Assembly: GCA_018881555.1 (NCBI GenBank)
Contig: JACAXG010000007.1
Location: 10,172,435 to 10,236,434, forward strand
Reading direction: 5' to 3'
From: Amblyornis subalaris
Lineage: Eukaryota; Chordata; Aves; Passeriformes; Ptilonorhynchidae
DNA: 64,000 nucleotides
Both the position numbers and the translations under genes were made by a program. The notes under the pieces are model-generated. The model did no database searches. It saw only the letters and a list, made by a program, of their open reading frames with translations, and was not told the DNA's origin. This document shows, piece by piece, positions 39,184 through 49,815 of this stretch (its first letter is position 1; every line of letters starts with the position of its first letter).

Positions 39184-42100
39184 TTGAAGGGTTCAAGTCT
39201 TTACACTCATCATCATTAGAAAAAGGATGTCCAGATACAAAGCCCATAAATATCAAACAGCAAGATGCACATATGTCTCACTAGGCAGTGAGTTAGATGT
39301 ACAAAGCTGGACTGTTAAGTACTGACTTCAGTAAAGGGAATGATCTTAATGAATAACTTAAAGCATACAAGTGTTGGAGAAGCAGGACTGTCTTACTGTA
39401 CACGAAATTATTTCATCTGTACCTCCAATTACTGCATCTTCAGTGAAAAATATTTTAGCACTTATTTGATGCCACACATATCAAGAAAACNATTTCAGCA
39501 CACAAAAACACTACTGCCATTTTTGGAACTGCTTTGTCTACTGTCAAGGACTGCATGTCCTGTAAAAATCTAGCAAATAAATATAATTTTGAATAAATTT
39601 ATCATGTGTGTTTTATTGTCCTAATGATATAAAGCATTACATAAAATGCTAAAGGTGCCATAAACCAAATGCTTACTATGAAAAAGAAAACAACTTTCAT
39701 TTTAAATTGCCATCTGATGGTAATGCCATCAACTGCTCAAGTCTTATTTAATTTTAAAAATTACCACTTCCTGTATTCAGTAATTCTTCCAGAGCGAATG
39801 ATTTCATGCTCAATTTTCCCTGCAGAGATACATAAGGCATGTATGAAGGATTCAATTATAAATTATTCCAGTACAATAGAGCACTAAACAGAATTTAAAC
39901 TTGTTTCAGGATGCAAACAAACAGAAATCAATCCCTCCCCCAAATGAGTACTTCTCCCATTTACATAACATGAATACACAACCATCACTTACAGCATTTC
40001 ACAGGTTTACCTGAAAACCATGACACACTTCCAGCTGACCTCTGTGAAAAATTCCACACTGTCAGTTCACTTTGCTACAGCCATAAAATTAAATCAGACT
40101 GTGACAGATGGTGTCCAGCCTGTCTGAAGATATTATCTGCTGTATAAATATTGATGATTTTAGTAAGTTGTGCTCCAAATATACATTTTGAAACAATATA
40201 GATTCCTATCTTGACCTAACAGCAAAAGCTATGTTACCATGACAATAGTATGTTCCCTAAGGTAGGATTTAGAAGAGCTGGGCCAAATAATTCTCTTGGC
40301 TAAACACTGCTTCTTTCAAAGTTGCAGAGACTTACTGAAATGGGAAAAGGATGCATTAGTAGATTTGGTGAACTACATGGATTTCAGCACCCTGCTGAGA
40401 GATGGCTCAGCCTACTCTGCTACTGAAAACTCTGGTTCCTGGGTTACTTCAAAAGGTTTTAACATATTGCCTTTTCTCATAAAATCTTTCTTGGTACATT
40501 ACTTACTTGGGAATTGTTTCATTTCTTAAATTTAATTATCACATAAGAGCTCGGACAAGTCATTGATTTTTTTCTCAAGCTCACCAGGTGATGTTTTGCA
40601 CTTACCAAGTCCTGATTCCACATTTCTTGCACATAAGCAAGTCTCTGCTCCCACAAGGAAACCAAACAGTTTCAACTAAGACTACAGGCTAATATCATAG
40701 GGTGTCACAACTAGCAGCACATGATCATGTTTTTTAAAGCAATTGGGTTGACTGCCTCCATGCATTTGTTTCCCCCAAGTATTACTTCCAAATACATGAT
40801 TTCAAAGGTGTTCTTGTTCCCCTTTGGGACCAGAATGATCACATAACAAAAAAGCATTTTTCTATGTTATATTTTATCTCAGCCCTGACCCAAGAAATAG
40901 GTCAAAAAGGTTTCACTTAAACTAGGGAGTTGTAAAGGCTGCAGCTCATAAAGACAGCAACCAGCCCTGAGGACTCCAGCATTGCCTGTGAGTTAAAAAG
41001 AAGTAGAACAGCTAAACTTTCACTTGATTTGTAGAAAATTCATTCACAGCAAAATACAGTGAGATAAGGTAGGTCAACTACCCAGCGCAATATATATGAG
41101 ATGCATGTTCTAAAAGTGTGTAAAAATTCTCTTCTCCACACCTGCTTTCCACAGTTGATGCCCAAGGAATGCTTGTGGTGCTCTCAAATGCTGGATGAAG
41201 GCACAAGAGGGTGTATTTACAAGTGATGCTGCACCAGCACCTGTATGAACCCTTCCCATCTGAGGCAACACTGCCCAAGGGAGCCTTGGCTGCTTCACCT
41301 TAGCAGGAGCAGCTCACCCTGCATCTCTCTCTCTCTGTGTAGTACAGACTGGCATGGGGCCTGAGAAACCACATTTCCTCTTCCTCCCACAACTCCTAAT
41401 GTAATCCAAGGTCTCTATTAGTGAGCACCGCAAGGCAGAGTAGATACAAACGTATTTTAACGTCACACTCAGATACTGTTTGCCGAGACAAAGCAGCAGA
41501 CATATTTGAAGATAAACAGAAGAAGACCCTTGGGGGCGTTGCTTCCATGGCATGCTCAGATGCTGCTACCATACAGCATTATGCAGGCCTGACAAAGCAG
41601 CATGTTTAAACACCACATTTTAACAGCGATTCTGGAACAAAACAGCAGCTAAGTGAGGACAATGCACAAACTCTTTGTGCTCGACAGGTCCACAACTGCC
41701 CAAAGGTGCAGAATAGTGATGTGAAAAGAGTGTAATTCCAAGGCAATATAGTTCAATTTTAGAATTGAGGTAATAGCTCAGATATAACAGAGCTATTCAC
41801 GTTTTCCAGGCATTCTCATTTCACTTAGGCACTGTTTGTGCTTCTAGCCCCTCAGCCTCATCAATGCCTCAGCATACCTTGCTTCATCCTGCCATATTGC
41901 AAAGAATGTCAGAGAAAGAGCAAGAAGGGAAAAGAAAAAAAAGAAAAAGAAGAAAACTTACACACTCATGAAAATCCTGCCTAAGCTATAGAAACATAAG
42001 GATCCTAGTCTGTTTAGCTCACTTAAAAAATAGAGAGAGGATGTGATCAGTGCCTGTTTTCCCATACTGGAAAAAAGTATCAGATCTAGACAGTCATGTA

Positions 42101-45100
42101 ATCTTGTAAATTCGGAGAAATCTACAGCCAGCAATTGGAATATCAATCTAGGCAAAGCTGGAAAATAAAAAAAACCAAACAACCGAATCAAGTTCTGCAG
42201 GTTATGCCAAAAGCACCTGGCAGGCCTCAATTTAATATTGCATTATTTCTGCTGACAGAGAAGTCAAGACCATAGCCTGCCTCCAAGTTTAAAGGCTTAG
42301 AGAACCACTCCAGTTGATTGAGAATAGTTTGCAGAGGCCAATTTTCAAAGATTATTCCTATAACTGATCTAATTACATCACAGAAAAGGGACTGCAGCGT
42401 CATAGTATGTTTTCATAGTAGGGAAGTGGGGAAATATTTCGGGGGAAAAAAAACATTATTCCTGTTTATTAAGTCAAAGGAAAGTTAAGAAAGTTCAAAA
42501 GTTAAAGACTGATAACTGCTGAAATAGATAGCTGACTGCTGGAAAGAAAAAAACAAAACCAAAGTCAGCATCTGCAGAGCATGCTGTGATCTGCCTTCAA
42601 GAGAGAAAGATAAGCTCTCCATCATAGTTTAGCAACTGGCCATTTTAGAGAGGAAAAGAGCACTGGATCTCTGCATTTGAGTCTCAAGAATTAACATACT
42701 GTGGGGTTGATTTATCTGCAGTGATTTTTACTGAGGGCCACTGCAAACTTCTGTCATACCCTGTGTTTACTTTACCTGAGCTGAAATCCAGGACNAAAAC
42801 CAGAGAACACTTCTGATTGACACCCACCTGGCAGGTCTCTCTCCTGCATTTTCCTCTCAGTGATTTGTCTTATTTGCTCTGGACTCAAGCAAAAGAAACA
42901 CATTATGGAAATCGTGCACTTTAAATCCAAACAACCCTCTTAGGTGAGCTGGACTTCTTGCAAGCATCTTACGGAGCCCAATTCTGTCATCGCATCATAA
43001 GTACTTGATTTATTTACTTATTTGAGATACCAGATGAAGTCCAAGACAATCTACACAGGCTGGACATTGAGGAGAACTACATCCTTCTTGAAACAGCGAT
43101 CAGATAACAAACAAAATTCCCTGTGGCATTTCAAATCACACTGGTATCTATGTTTATCCAACTGATTTGGGCTCCTCAAGTCCTTGGATATCAACTCTAC
43201 ACCAGCCAGCTGCCTGTCGTCTTCCCCAAGTCAAGCTGCCATTTATGACATGCTTCAACTTCTCTTCCATTGTTATCACAGGCAGATAAAGCAAGATCAC
43301 AACATGAAACTATGGCTTGGCAGATGCCCACGAAACATCTTTTGTTTCTTCTTTCATCTTGACATAGATTCCTTTCAAGCTTAGCACTCTTCCCCCCCGA
43401 AACAAAGCACCAGGTGCCCCAATGAATCCTTGTCANTCAGTGAAGATCTTTCATTTGCAAGCAGTATGTCATTTAGAGTTACCACCAAAGCATTAAAGCA
43501 TCTAGTAGATGACAGATGACACACTTTTTGCAAAGTGGCTTTGGGATGAAAGACACCGTACGTACTAAAAANATTAACTTAAATACCGTAATATAACAAT
43601 TGTTAATAACATCACTTCTGAACTGGTAGCACCTTCACATGAAGGATATCACATTCACCTTTTTCTCAAACTGCAAGATTCACGGGAAAGGAACATTTTA
43701 GGGTTTTTTTAGATTGATTCCTGAAATCAAGCAAAGTACTTGAAAATTCCTGTGAAATAATAGAATTAATCAGAAATTAGTNACAAAACCTCTTGAAGAA
43801 AACAAAAGCATAGATGACAGCAGCAAAAAGATATTTACCCTGAACCTCAGTGATCACTGCACAGATTCAATACATCAAGTTTACACAAACAGAAACTATA
43901 GAGTGCTTGCATATCTTTTTTCAACTTTTTCTTGAATAAAGTTTTAATAATTTTCAACTGCAAGCATATTTATTAACCTAACCACAGAAAAACCTGTGCT
44001 GTCTTTTGAGTGCTTCTATAGCTATGATCTTAAGATTTGTTATAAAAAGTTCAAAGCTGCTCCACTTCTGCACCTGGTCAGCCTTTTTTCTCCCTTTAAG
44101 ATATTTCTATCTTTTGCCTACACCTTCAAACCAAGAATTCTCAAAGATAATCTCATAATCTGCACTGTTGCATTGCATTCTGAAGAGGTGCACTCGTTAA
44201 CATAAAATTGTTGGAAATGAGATCAGGAGTTCAAAGGTTTTCTGCTAAAATACATGAAAAATAAAAGCAAGTTACAAGAGTCACCATTACTGCCAGAGGA
44301 ATGGTAACATGTGGAAATTGTTACCAATTTCCAAATATAAGCAATTCTTTTAAATTTTGGTGGTTACCCAGGAAAGGTTTATAATAATCCTTTTTTTTTT
44401 TTTTTCAGTTGGCATTGAAAGGATTGGGAAAGAAGATATGCAAAAAACCAAAAAAACAATTCTTCAAACATTAACTGGAAAAGAAAGCATTGCCAGTCCA
44501 TGAAATTCCTATTAAAGTCATAACATTTTACTTCACTTTCCCCTTTAGACAAGCAGCAAGGAATAGGAATAAATTCCAAATTAATTTTAGCTTCTTACCC
44601 NTCAGAAAAAAAAGGAAAAAAATAAAAATCACAGAACAGATGGATAAAATGCTATAGAACAGAACCTTCACACTGGGGACTGTACTCAACAGAATATCTG
44701 CCACAAATAGCCACCTCAGAGCTGCCCCAGATCACTTCACCAAACCCAAAATTTACTACAGATCTTCTTTCAAAATCATTGGGCTCACGGAGAAACCTAG
44801 ACACCTGGGAATGGCACACTGACACATCTGTCTTTCAGGCCCACNGTTCCCTGGATGGAATCCAAATCTCAAAGTTGCGTTCCAATGCTTCCCTTAAAAT
44901 GTCTGGGGAGGAACAGGCGTTCAAGCCAAGCTTATCTAAAGCTCCAGGCGTGAAGGATGACATCCAGCTAGTTATCTTAGAGGAAACATTTGCCACCACA
45001 CTTTATCCAAATTCCTTTCTCTGTCCAGAACATGGACAGTCCAGGTCTCCTCTCACAACCCTGGGTGCCTACAGCTGTTCCGTGAATGGCCAGAGAAGGA

Positions 45101-45147
45101 CTCCTGTTTNTTTTCAAAGAGCAGCTGGAAGTAGCTGTAGCACTTTT

Positions 45148-45207
45148 AGCTTAATAGCTCAGTGGTATAACCACTTTTCTGGGCAGTGACAGGCTTGGAT
45201 TCACTGC
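45148..45207 (+). other. Weak tRNA-like remnant
   Basis: TAGCTCAGTGG (45155-45165) fits the RNA polymerase III A-box perfectly. A poor B-box-like 11-mer follows at 45192-45202, inside a 7-bp perfect hairpin (GCAGTGA/TCACTGC, 45183-45207). The A-to-B spacing is 37 bases where tRNAs have about 44, and no acceptor stem pairs. At best this is a decayed tRNA or tRNA-derived SINE fragment; it may be chance. Confidence 0.15.
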
Positions 45208-46247
45208 AGAGAAGTGAATGCAAAACCCAAAGTCAGAAACAGAAAGCACAGGGAAAATAACTCACTTGTGCAGCTTTGCAAGAGGGGTAAAAGAGGATTC
45301 TTGGGTTTATTCTCATGGCTGTTTAAGCAGACAGAAGCAGTTTTTGAAGCATCAAAAATAACTCAGACCTGTGCTGAATCTGCAAAGCCACTAAGACGGC
45401 AGGCACTGCCTTTCGCATCTCTCTCTGGCTGCTTTTTATAAATAAAGTATTCACAGCTGCAATCACAAAGAGCCCAGTTTAACTGATATGAATGTTTTCA
45501 GCTCTACCCTATTTCTCAATCCCTACACTTAACAGAGACATAGGTGATTATCTCATCAGATACATACAGAAGGGCATAGAATTGCAGGTGCCAGGATAAG
45601 GAAGTGATAAGGCTTTACAGCTTTATGTATTTAAAAACCCACAGATCGTGAGCACTTGTCCTTCTCACAACTGCTCTAAACAGCAAAGCGGAGATGAGGG
45701 ATAAGCCACAGACCAATCTCAAAATTTCAAAGAAGCAATTTTTTTTATGCTCAGCTCCTAACAGCTGAAAATGAATAATTTATCAAAAATATTAGTCAAA
45801 TCTTAGATACATGATACTGTGGATCTGGTGCTGTCAGGGTGGCTCTCAGTTATTTGATGATTTTTAGTCTTTGAGGCAGATTAAGTAAGGCTGAGGAGCT
45901 CTTCAAGAAGAGCAAGTTGCAATCAAAATAGGTTGTTTCTCTCTTCCCCAAGATCATCACTAGTGTTTCTACACAGCTTTCCACAGGTAAAGACTAGTCT
46001 AGTCCAAAAGCTTACTACTACTATCAGGTGCTGAAAATTGGCTTATCCTGGCTCATCCACAAACACTACCTCCTGGGTGCCACCCTATTCAGGCAGGTAC
46101 AACCTATTTGTAGGCCAAGTCCCAGTCATCTGATGGTTTCCAATTGCATCCTTCATTTAACACTTCATTACTTCTGAAAGAAGCTGTGGTGACCACACGA
46201 GTAACAGACTTATACACACACACCGATATGATGATCAGGAGAGCCCA

Positions 46248-46253
46248 TTTATT
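46248..46253 (-). terminator. LTR polyadenylation signal AATAAA
   Basis: The minus strand reads AATAAA, followed within 25-45 nt by a GT-rich run. The position is right for the 3' end formation signal of the viral transcript. Confidence 0.75.
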
Positions 46254-46268
46254 AGGCAAAGCTTACAA

Positions 46269-46275
46269 TTGTATA
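46269..46275 (-). promoter_or_regulatory. LTR TATA-like box
   Basis: The minus strand reads TATACAA, an imperfect TATA box. It would place transcription start near 46245, just at the AATAAA signal. No better TATA match is present in U3. Confidence 0.45.
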
Positions 46276-46366
46276 GGGTTAACAGTTCCGTACACGCGCC
46301 ATCGCATGATCCCATAGGCTGCATGCCCTGTCCACGTGCCTAACACGCACCTAATGCTGCTCTATG

Positions 46367-46371
46367 ATTGG
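46367..46371 (-). promoter_or_regulatory. LTR CCAAT box
   Basis: The minus strand reads CCAAT within AAGCCAATCA, close to the NF-Y consensus, about 95 bp upstream of the TATA-like box. Confidence 0.55.
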
Positions 46372-46485
46372 CTTCTACATTTGCGTGAGCAAACTTCCCC
46401 AAAGTTACACTTCCCAATCTTTCAGGGCCAAGCTCCTTCTTTTTCTGCCAACTCATCATGATGTGGAANGAGCTGTACGTGCAAG

Positions 46486-47934
46486 TCAGCNTGGTTCTAA
46501 CTCCATAACAGCCCAGGCGCCTACATCTCCCCCTCTTTGATTAAATAAAGTAACAAGAGTATGTTGTAACAAGCCTCGCAAGCATCCCAAAATACATGGC
46601 AACATTATTAAAATGATTATAACTGGCAAAAGCAAGCTTATTAGTTTGCTCAGCCATCCTGCAAGCCAATTTCCCAACCCGAGACCTGCCAACCACCTAG
46701 AGAGGGGATCGGTGGACTCAGTGATATGCTTCATGTTTTCCCGCATTTGTTCCAACTGTGCATGTATGCTTGCTGAATGATCAGAAAGGTTAAAGCAACA
46801 CATTCCCTCAAACTCTTGACAGCCATGACCGTGTGCTAGGAGTAGGAAATCTATGGCTGCTCTGTTCTGCAGTGTGGCGTGTCGTATGTTATCGACATCG
46901 TCCAACATGTCATTAATCATTTCAGACGTAAGGTTAAACTGCTTTGATGCACAGCGAGGGAGCCTTTTCATATTCTTAGCATTTACGGCAGTGCCTCCAC
47001 CTGGTAGGAACACTGCTAGGGCTATGGTGGCAGCAACGGGTTGTAAGTTTACTTTATCATCACAATCTGAACCCAATTGTAGGATGCTACGTCGTATCCG
47101 TCTGGCATTCACTCGACCCTGGTTGATCAGATCCCTCATGTGTGGTGCCAGTAGTGTCAATTTTCCTAGATAGCATGGGCCTCCTACTGGATTCTGAGGT
47201 ACCCCCACCCAAGCTCTATTCCCACAAATGAGGAAAATTCCCTCAGGCAACTCCTTCCTGCCTGTTGTATTAACATCGAGGTATCCAGTTCTTGTAGTTG
47301 GCCACCCTGCAAATCCCATGACATTCTGCCAGCCATTAAACTGATCATTGAGGTGGTTGTCCCAGGGTTCACCGAAGTCGACCCCACCTGTTCCATTCCA
47401 GGGCAACACGGAAGGACTCACAGAGTCACATGCTCCGTGTTGTCCCNTAACATTCGTCACCTCATAAGGTGCTACACTGCCCAACAGAACTAGCTCTTGG
47501 GGCTCCACTCCCAGGCTTCTATTAAGAGATTCTATAATCGCTTGTTGCCAATATGCACCATCCATACACGGGAGGNGTTTTACACACCCCTCGGTGGATG
47601 CATTATTATACGTGCTATTGCAAGAGAGCATCTTTCGTTCATATAAAGATCTGTTGACATACGGTCCAAAATCACCTGGATCGGTAAGATTACTCCAAGG
47701 CTTTTTCGCTATAGGTATTGCTATCAAGNAAGTGTGAAATGGATCTCCAGCACTTTCCAGGNTTAAGCAAAAATCTTTCTGACCTATGGCATTTGCCCAC
47801 GTTCTCCACATGTTCGCTNTTCTGGTTAGGCTCATGAGCTTATGGTGTTCTGTCTGAACTACGTGAAAGAGAGGGTATATATAAAGTAACCATCTCAGCG
47901 GCGTCGCCGNATTTGCCTTTTGGTGTTTTCCCAT
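46486..47934 (-). CDS. env: ERV envelope glycoprotein, open frame, alpharetrovirus-like TM
   Basis: Encodes a retroviral Env precursor of about 482 residues from the ATG at 47934; the frame is also open seven codons further up. Visible in order: an N-terminal hydrophobic signal segment; a surface subunit with about seven N-glycosylation sequons and many cysteines; a furin-type RIRRS cleavage site (about residues 279-283 from Met); a transmembrane subunit with a hydrophobic fusion loop enclosed by two cysteines; a hydrophobic segment after the central helix region; CX6CC; two more sequons; and a membrane anchor near residues 431-451. The fusion loop and CX6CC are the pattern of alpharetroviral and related Envs, which mediate receptor binding and membrane fusion. 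The frame overlaps the upstream extra frame by 40 nt and ends with TGA 40 nt inside the LTR. Seven single Ns fall in the frame and could hide a substitution or, in some codons, a stop. Confidence 0.9.
   Translation of the reverse strand: MGKHQKANXATPLRWLLYIYPLFHVVQTEHHKLMSLTRXANMWRTWANAIGQKDFCLXLESAGDPFHTXLIAIPIAKKPWSNLTDPGDFGPYVNRSLYERKMLSCNSTYNNASTEGCVKXLPCMDGAYWQQAIIESLNRSLGVEPQELVLLGSVAPYEVTNVXGQHGACDSVSPSVLPWNGTGGVDFGEPWDNHLNDQFNGWQNVMGFAGWPTTRTGYLDVNTTGRKELPEGIFLICGNRAWVGVPQNPVGGPCYLGKLTLLAPHMRDLINQGRVNARRIRRSILQLGSDCDDKVNLQPVAATIALAVFLPGGGTAVNAKNMKRLPRCASKQFNLTSEMINDMLDDVDNIRHATLQNRAAIDFLLLAHGHGCQEFEGMCCFNLSDHSASIHAQLEQMRENMKHITESTDPLSRWLAGLGLGNWLAGWLSKLISLLLPVIIILIMLPCILGCLRGLLQHTLVTLFNQRGGDVGAWAVMELEPX
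46526..46538 (-). other. Polypurine tract
   Basis: The minus strand reads AAAGAGGGGGAGA immediately before the LTR's TG. This is the expected plus-strand DNA primer site of reverse transcription, and it fixes the inner LTR boundary. It lies inside the env frame. Confidence 0.85.
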
Positions 47935-48584
47935 TGCTCTTGTGGGACTGTCCAACTTCTAGGGATTCTCACCCNGTAACCGCACTCACCACCTGTTATT
48001 AGGTTCTGGCTAAGTACCCTGTGCCACGCAACAAGTTTAATAAGCTCTGTTACCGCTAGTGCTGCTACCCTCTGACCATAATCTTGTACGGCTGCAGCAG
48101 CGGTAAGGAGACGTCCGTCAGGGCGTGGACGTCGTCNCGGTCGTGCGGGAAGCTGGGGTGGCTGGACAATTACCCCCGGATTTACTGGCTCCAACTGGTG
48201 CCACTGATTTCCCAAAAATTGTTCTAACAACTGCAAGACCGTAAAGCTCCTGATATTTTGATCACAATTTGGACATAGCCAATGTCGTTGCCTGTCCCCA
48301 ACCCGAGTTACACGCCAAGTTGTTTGCTGGCAAATCTGACAATACACACTAATCCAGGGTCTGCAAATTAGCCCGTGGAGGCAGCAGCCGCCAGCCAGCT
48401 GATCTTCCTGATCTGCTGTTAATGCCTTATCGAGCAGCAGATGTCGATAACTGCCCAAGTGCACTATCTGAGGCCGAATGTCATCAGGCACCAGCCGTAG
48501 CCATGGCGTCACAGCGGATAATAAACGTTGCTGCTGTCGCGTCCACGCGTCATGATCCCAAGTATTAGGGCAAGGGAAGTCCAT
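47895..48584 (-). CDS. Unrecognised 229-codon frame between pol and env, zinc-knuckle-like
   Basis: An uninterrupted frame from ATG 48584 to TGA 47895, in a different frame from both neighbours. It overlaps the end of integrase by 20 nt and the start of env by 40 nt. Visible features: an N-terminal Trp- and Leu-containing region; C67-C68 and C74; a CxxC-x18-CxxC motif (C82, C85, C104, C107) typical of a zinc ribbon; a leucine-rich stretch LQLLEQFL (117-124) that could be a nuclear export signal; a proline/arginine segment near 149-157; a helical Ala/Leu-rich part; and a C-terminal tail of KRQ, one undetermined Ile/Met codon, and four Arg. Simple alpha- and betaretroviruses do not carry a gene here. 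Position recalls vif-type genes of complex retroviruses, and the basic motifs recall Rev/Rec-type RNA-binding proteins, but I recognise no homologue, so the function is unknown. Confidence 0.65.
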   Translation of the reverse strand: MDFPCPNTWDHDAWTRQQQRLLSAVTPWLRLVPDDIRPQIVHLGSYRHLLLDKALTADQEDQLAGGCCLHGLICRPWISVYCQICQQTTWRVTRVGDRQRHWLCPNCDQNIRSFTVLQLLEQFLGNQWHQLEPVNPGVIVQPPQLPARPXRRPRPDGRLLTAAAAVQDYGQRVAALAVTELIKLVAWHRVLSQNLITGGECGYXVRIPRSWTVPQEQWENTKRQXRRRR

Positions 48585-49434
48585 CAAGCCAAGGCTTCAC
48601 CCACTTTGCTGGTATCCAAATGTTTTTATCGGTTCCTGTGGAGACACAAGCATAACCCCTTACCCAGGTTAAAAGTTTATAGGGACCATCCCACCAAACC
48701 TTTTCTGGCTGATATATCTGCACGAGGACTTCATATTTACTGAAGTCCTTTGGGTTGTCCTGCCTATGCGCTATGGCTGCCAGCTTTCCTGTTGCTTGTT
48801 TTGGGTTCAACCAGTTCAGGACATACAAGGTTTTATTTAGGGCGTCTAATGGGCTCGTCTCCCCCTGTTTGAATATAACTGTTAAATGAGCCTTGAGGGT
48901 GCGATGCACACGCTCAACTATTGCTTGCCCAGTGGAGTTGTATGGAACACCATGTATATGTTGTATGCCCCAGGCCTTGAGAAAGCCAGCAACTTGTTTA
49001 GAACAGTAGGCCGGGCCATTGTCAGTCTTTATCTGTTGTGGAACNCCCATCGCTGTGAAGGCATTAAGCAGGTGTTTGNGCACAGCTTTTGCAGATGTAG
49101 AAGTGGAGGCAGTTGCCCNTACTGCGCCGGAACAAGTATCCGCGGAGACATGTAGGTGCTTCAGGCGTCCAAAAGATGCAAAGTCGGTGACGTCAACTTG
49201 CCACACTTGTTGTGGTTGTAGGCCACGCGGGTTAGCCTCCATGTCCTGTATCGCTGAAATTCGAGCACAATCCAGACATGATGCAACCACAGCATGGGCA
49301 TCTGTCTTAGACAGATCAAAGTGTTTCTGCAACGCTGCGGTGGATTGATGAAAAAAGGCATGTGATTTCCGGGCCTCCAAGACTGCAGCTTTTGATGATG
49401 TTGTTATCCTACATGGGTTAACTAGCGCATCTGC
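48565..49434 (-). pseudogene. pol: ERV pol: integrase domain
   Basis: Integrase inserts viral DNA into the host genome. The frame shows an HxxxH...CxxC zinc-binding domain (H, H, C, C at about residues 7, 11, 35 and 38 counted from 49380). A catalytic triad follows: Asp in QVDVTD (codon at 49192-49194), Asp in KTDNG (49021-49023) and Glu in IVERVH (48913-48915), with exactly 35 residues between the last two (DD35E). A C-terminal SH3-like segment ends near IWIPAKWVKPW. All catalytic residues are present and no stop occurs after 49435. It is nevertheless cut off from RNase H by the TGA at 49435-49437. Three single Ns fall in the core, each inside one codon. Confidence 0.92.
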
Positions 49435-49812
49435 TCACGCNTTACCTTCCACCAATCCTCCAGGTAAAGTGGTATGGCTTTTGATGTGAGTTACAAAGAC
49501 CAGCATTGTTCTAGAGTCCATAATATGCCAGAGACGGCACATTACCTCAAAGAGCAACCGGTTCTGGATCGATTGCAATAATGATCTGTGAATGCGCATC
49601 ACTAACCCTACAGCATATGAAGAGTCCATTACAATGTTAAGTTCCTTATCATGCCAGTGGCTAAGCGCTTCTGTAGCGGCCACTAGTTCCAAAACCTGAA
49701 CTGATCCTTCTGCAATGATTAATCCAGTGTGCCATGTTCTGTTCTCTTGCCAGGTAAATCCTGCTTTTCCAGATCGCCCACTAGTGTCAGTGAACACTGT
49801 AATTGCATCCAA
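49435..49812 (-). pseudogene. pol: ERV pol: RNase H domain
   Basis: RNase H degrades the RNA strand of the RNA-DNA hybrid during reverse transcription. Visible: VFTDTSG with the first Asp (residue 9 of this segment), Glu in VLELVAA (42), Asp in VMDSSY (63), and HIKSHTTLPG near the end, a pattern typical of betaretrovirus/ERVK RNase H. The TGA at 49435-49437 falls just before the AD motif that carries the fourth catalytic Asp. The segment is bounded upstream by another TGA at 49816-49818. Both stops are single-codon lesions in an otherwise continuous frame, so this is a broken pol and not a separate gene. Confidence 0.9.
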
Positions 49813-49815
49813 AGG

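Larger units (their letters stand above)
36000..46184. other. No gene recognised (left of the ERV)
   Basis: Ten kilobases with no supportable host exon. Small structures include two perfect palindromes (37391-37404 and 37528-37545), a (CAGGG)3 tract (38754-38769), a 10-bp triple repeat (39156-39183), a purine-rich tract (about 41929-41956), a T15 run followed by CAG (44391-44408) and a weak tRNA-like remnant near 45.15 kb. The right end abuts the 3' LTR. Confidence 0.55.
46185..46525 (-). repeat. 3' LTR of the ERV (341 bp)
   Basis: On the minus strand the LTR opens with TGTAGG directly after the polypurine tract and closes with ACCACA at 46185, giving TGT...ACA ends with a short imperfect inverted repeat. 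U3 runs from 46525 to about 46250 and contains a CCAAT box and a TATA-like box. AATAAA lies 15 nt downstream of the TATA-like box, so it sits at the U3/R border, and R must be short. U5 is short and holds a GT-rich stretch (about 46202-46224) suited to the downstream polyadenylation element. The outer boundary is placed by the TG/CA rule; the partner LTR needed to prove it is missing. Confidence 0.82.

Noticed and set aside
44391..44410. T15 run followed by CAG, a perfect-looking splice acceptor
   Set aside because: The sequence after it hits stops quickly and shows no coding character or donor. Poly(T) plus CAG occurs by chance.
44779..45189. 136-codon open frame on the plus strand
   Set aside because: TTG start, two undetermined bases and no recognisable domain or splice context. 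Treated as chance.
45148..45207. Functional tRNA gene
   Set aside because: The A-box is good, but the A-B spacing is too short, the B-box is poor and no acceptor stem pairs. Kept only as a weak remnant.
49188..49195. Perfect TGACGTCA inside integrase
   Set aside because: It is formed by conserved codons around the first catalytic Asp, so its presence is explained by coding.
46853..49348. Plus-strand open frames of 89-109 codons across the ERV
   Set aside because: They are antisense shadows of env and integrase and have no features of their own.
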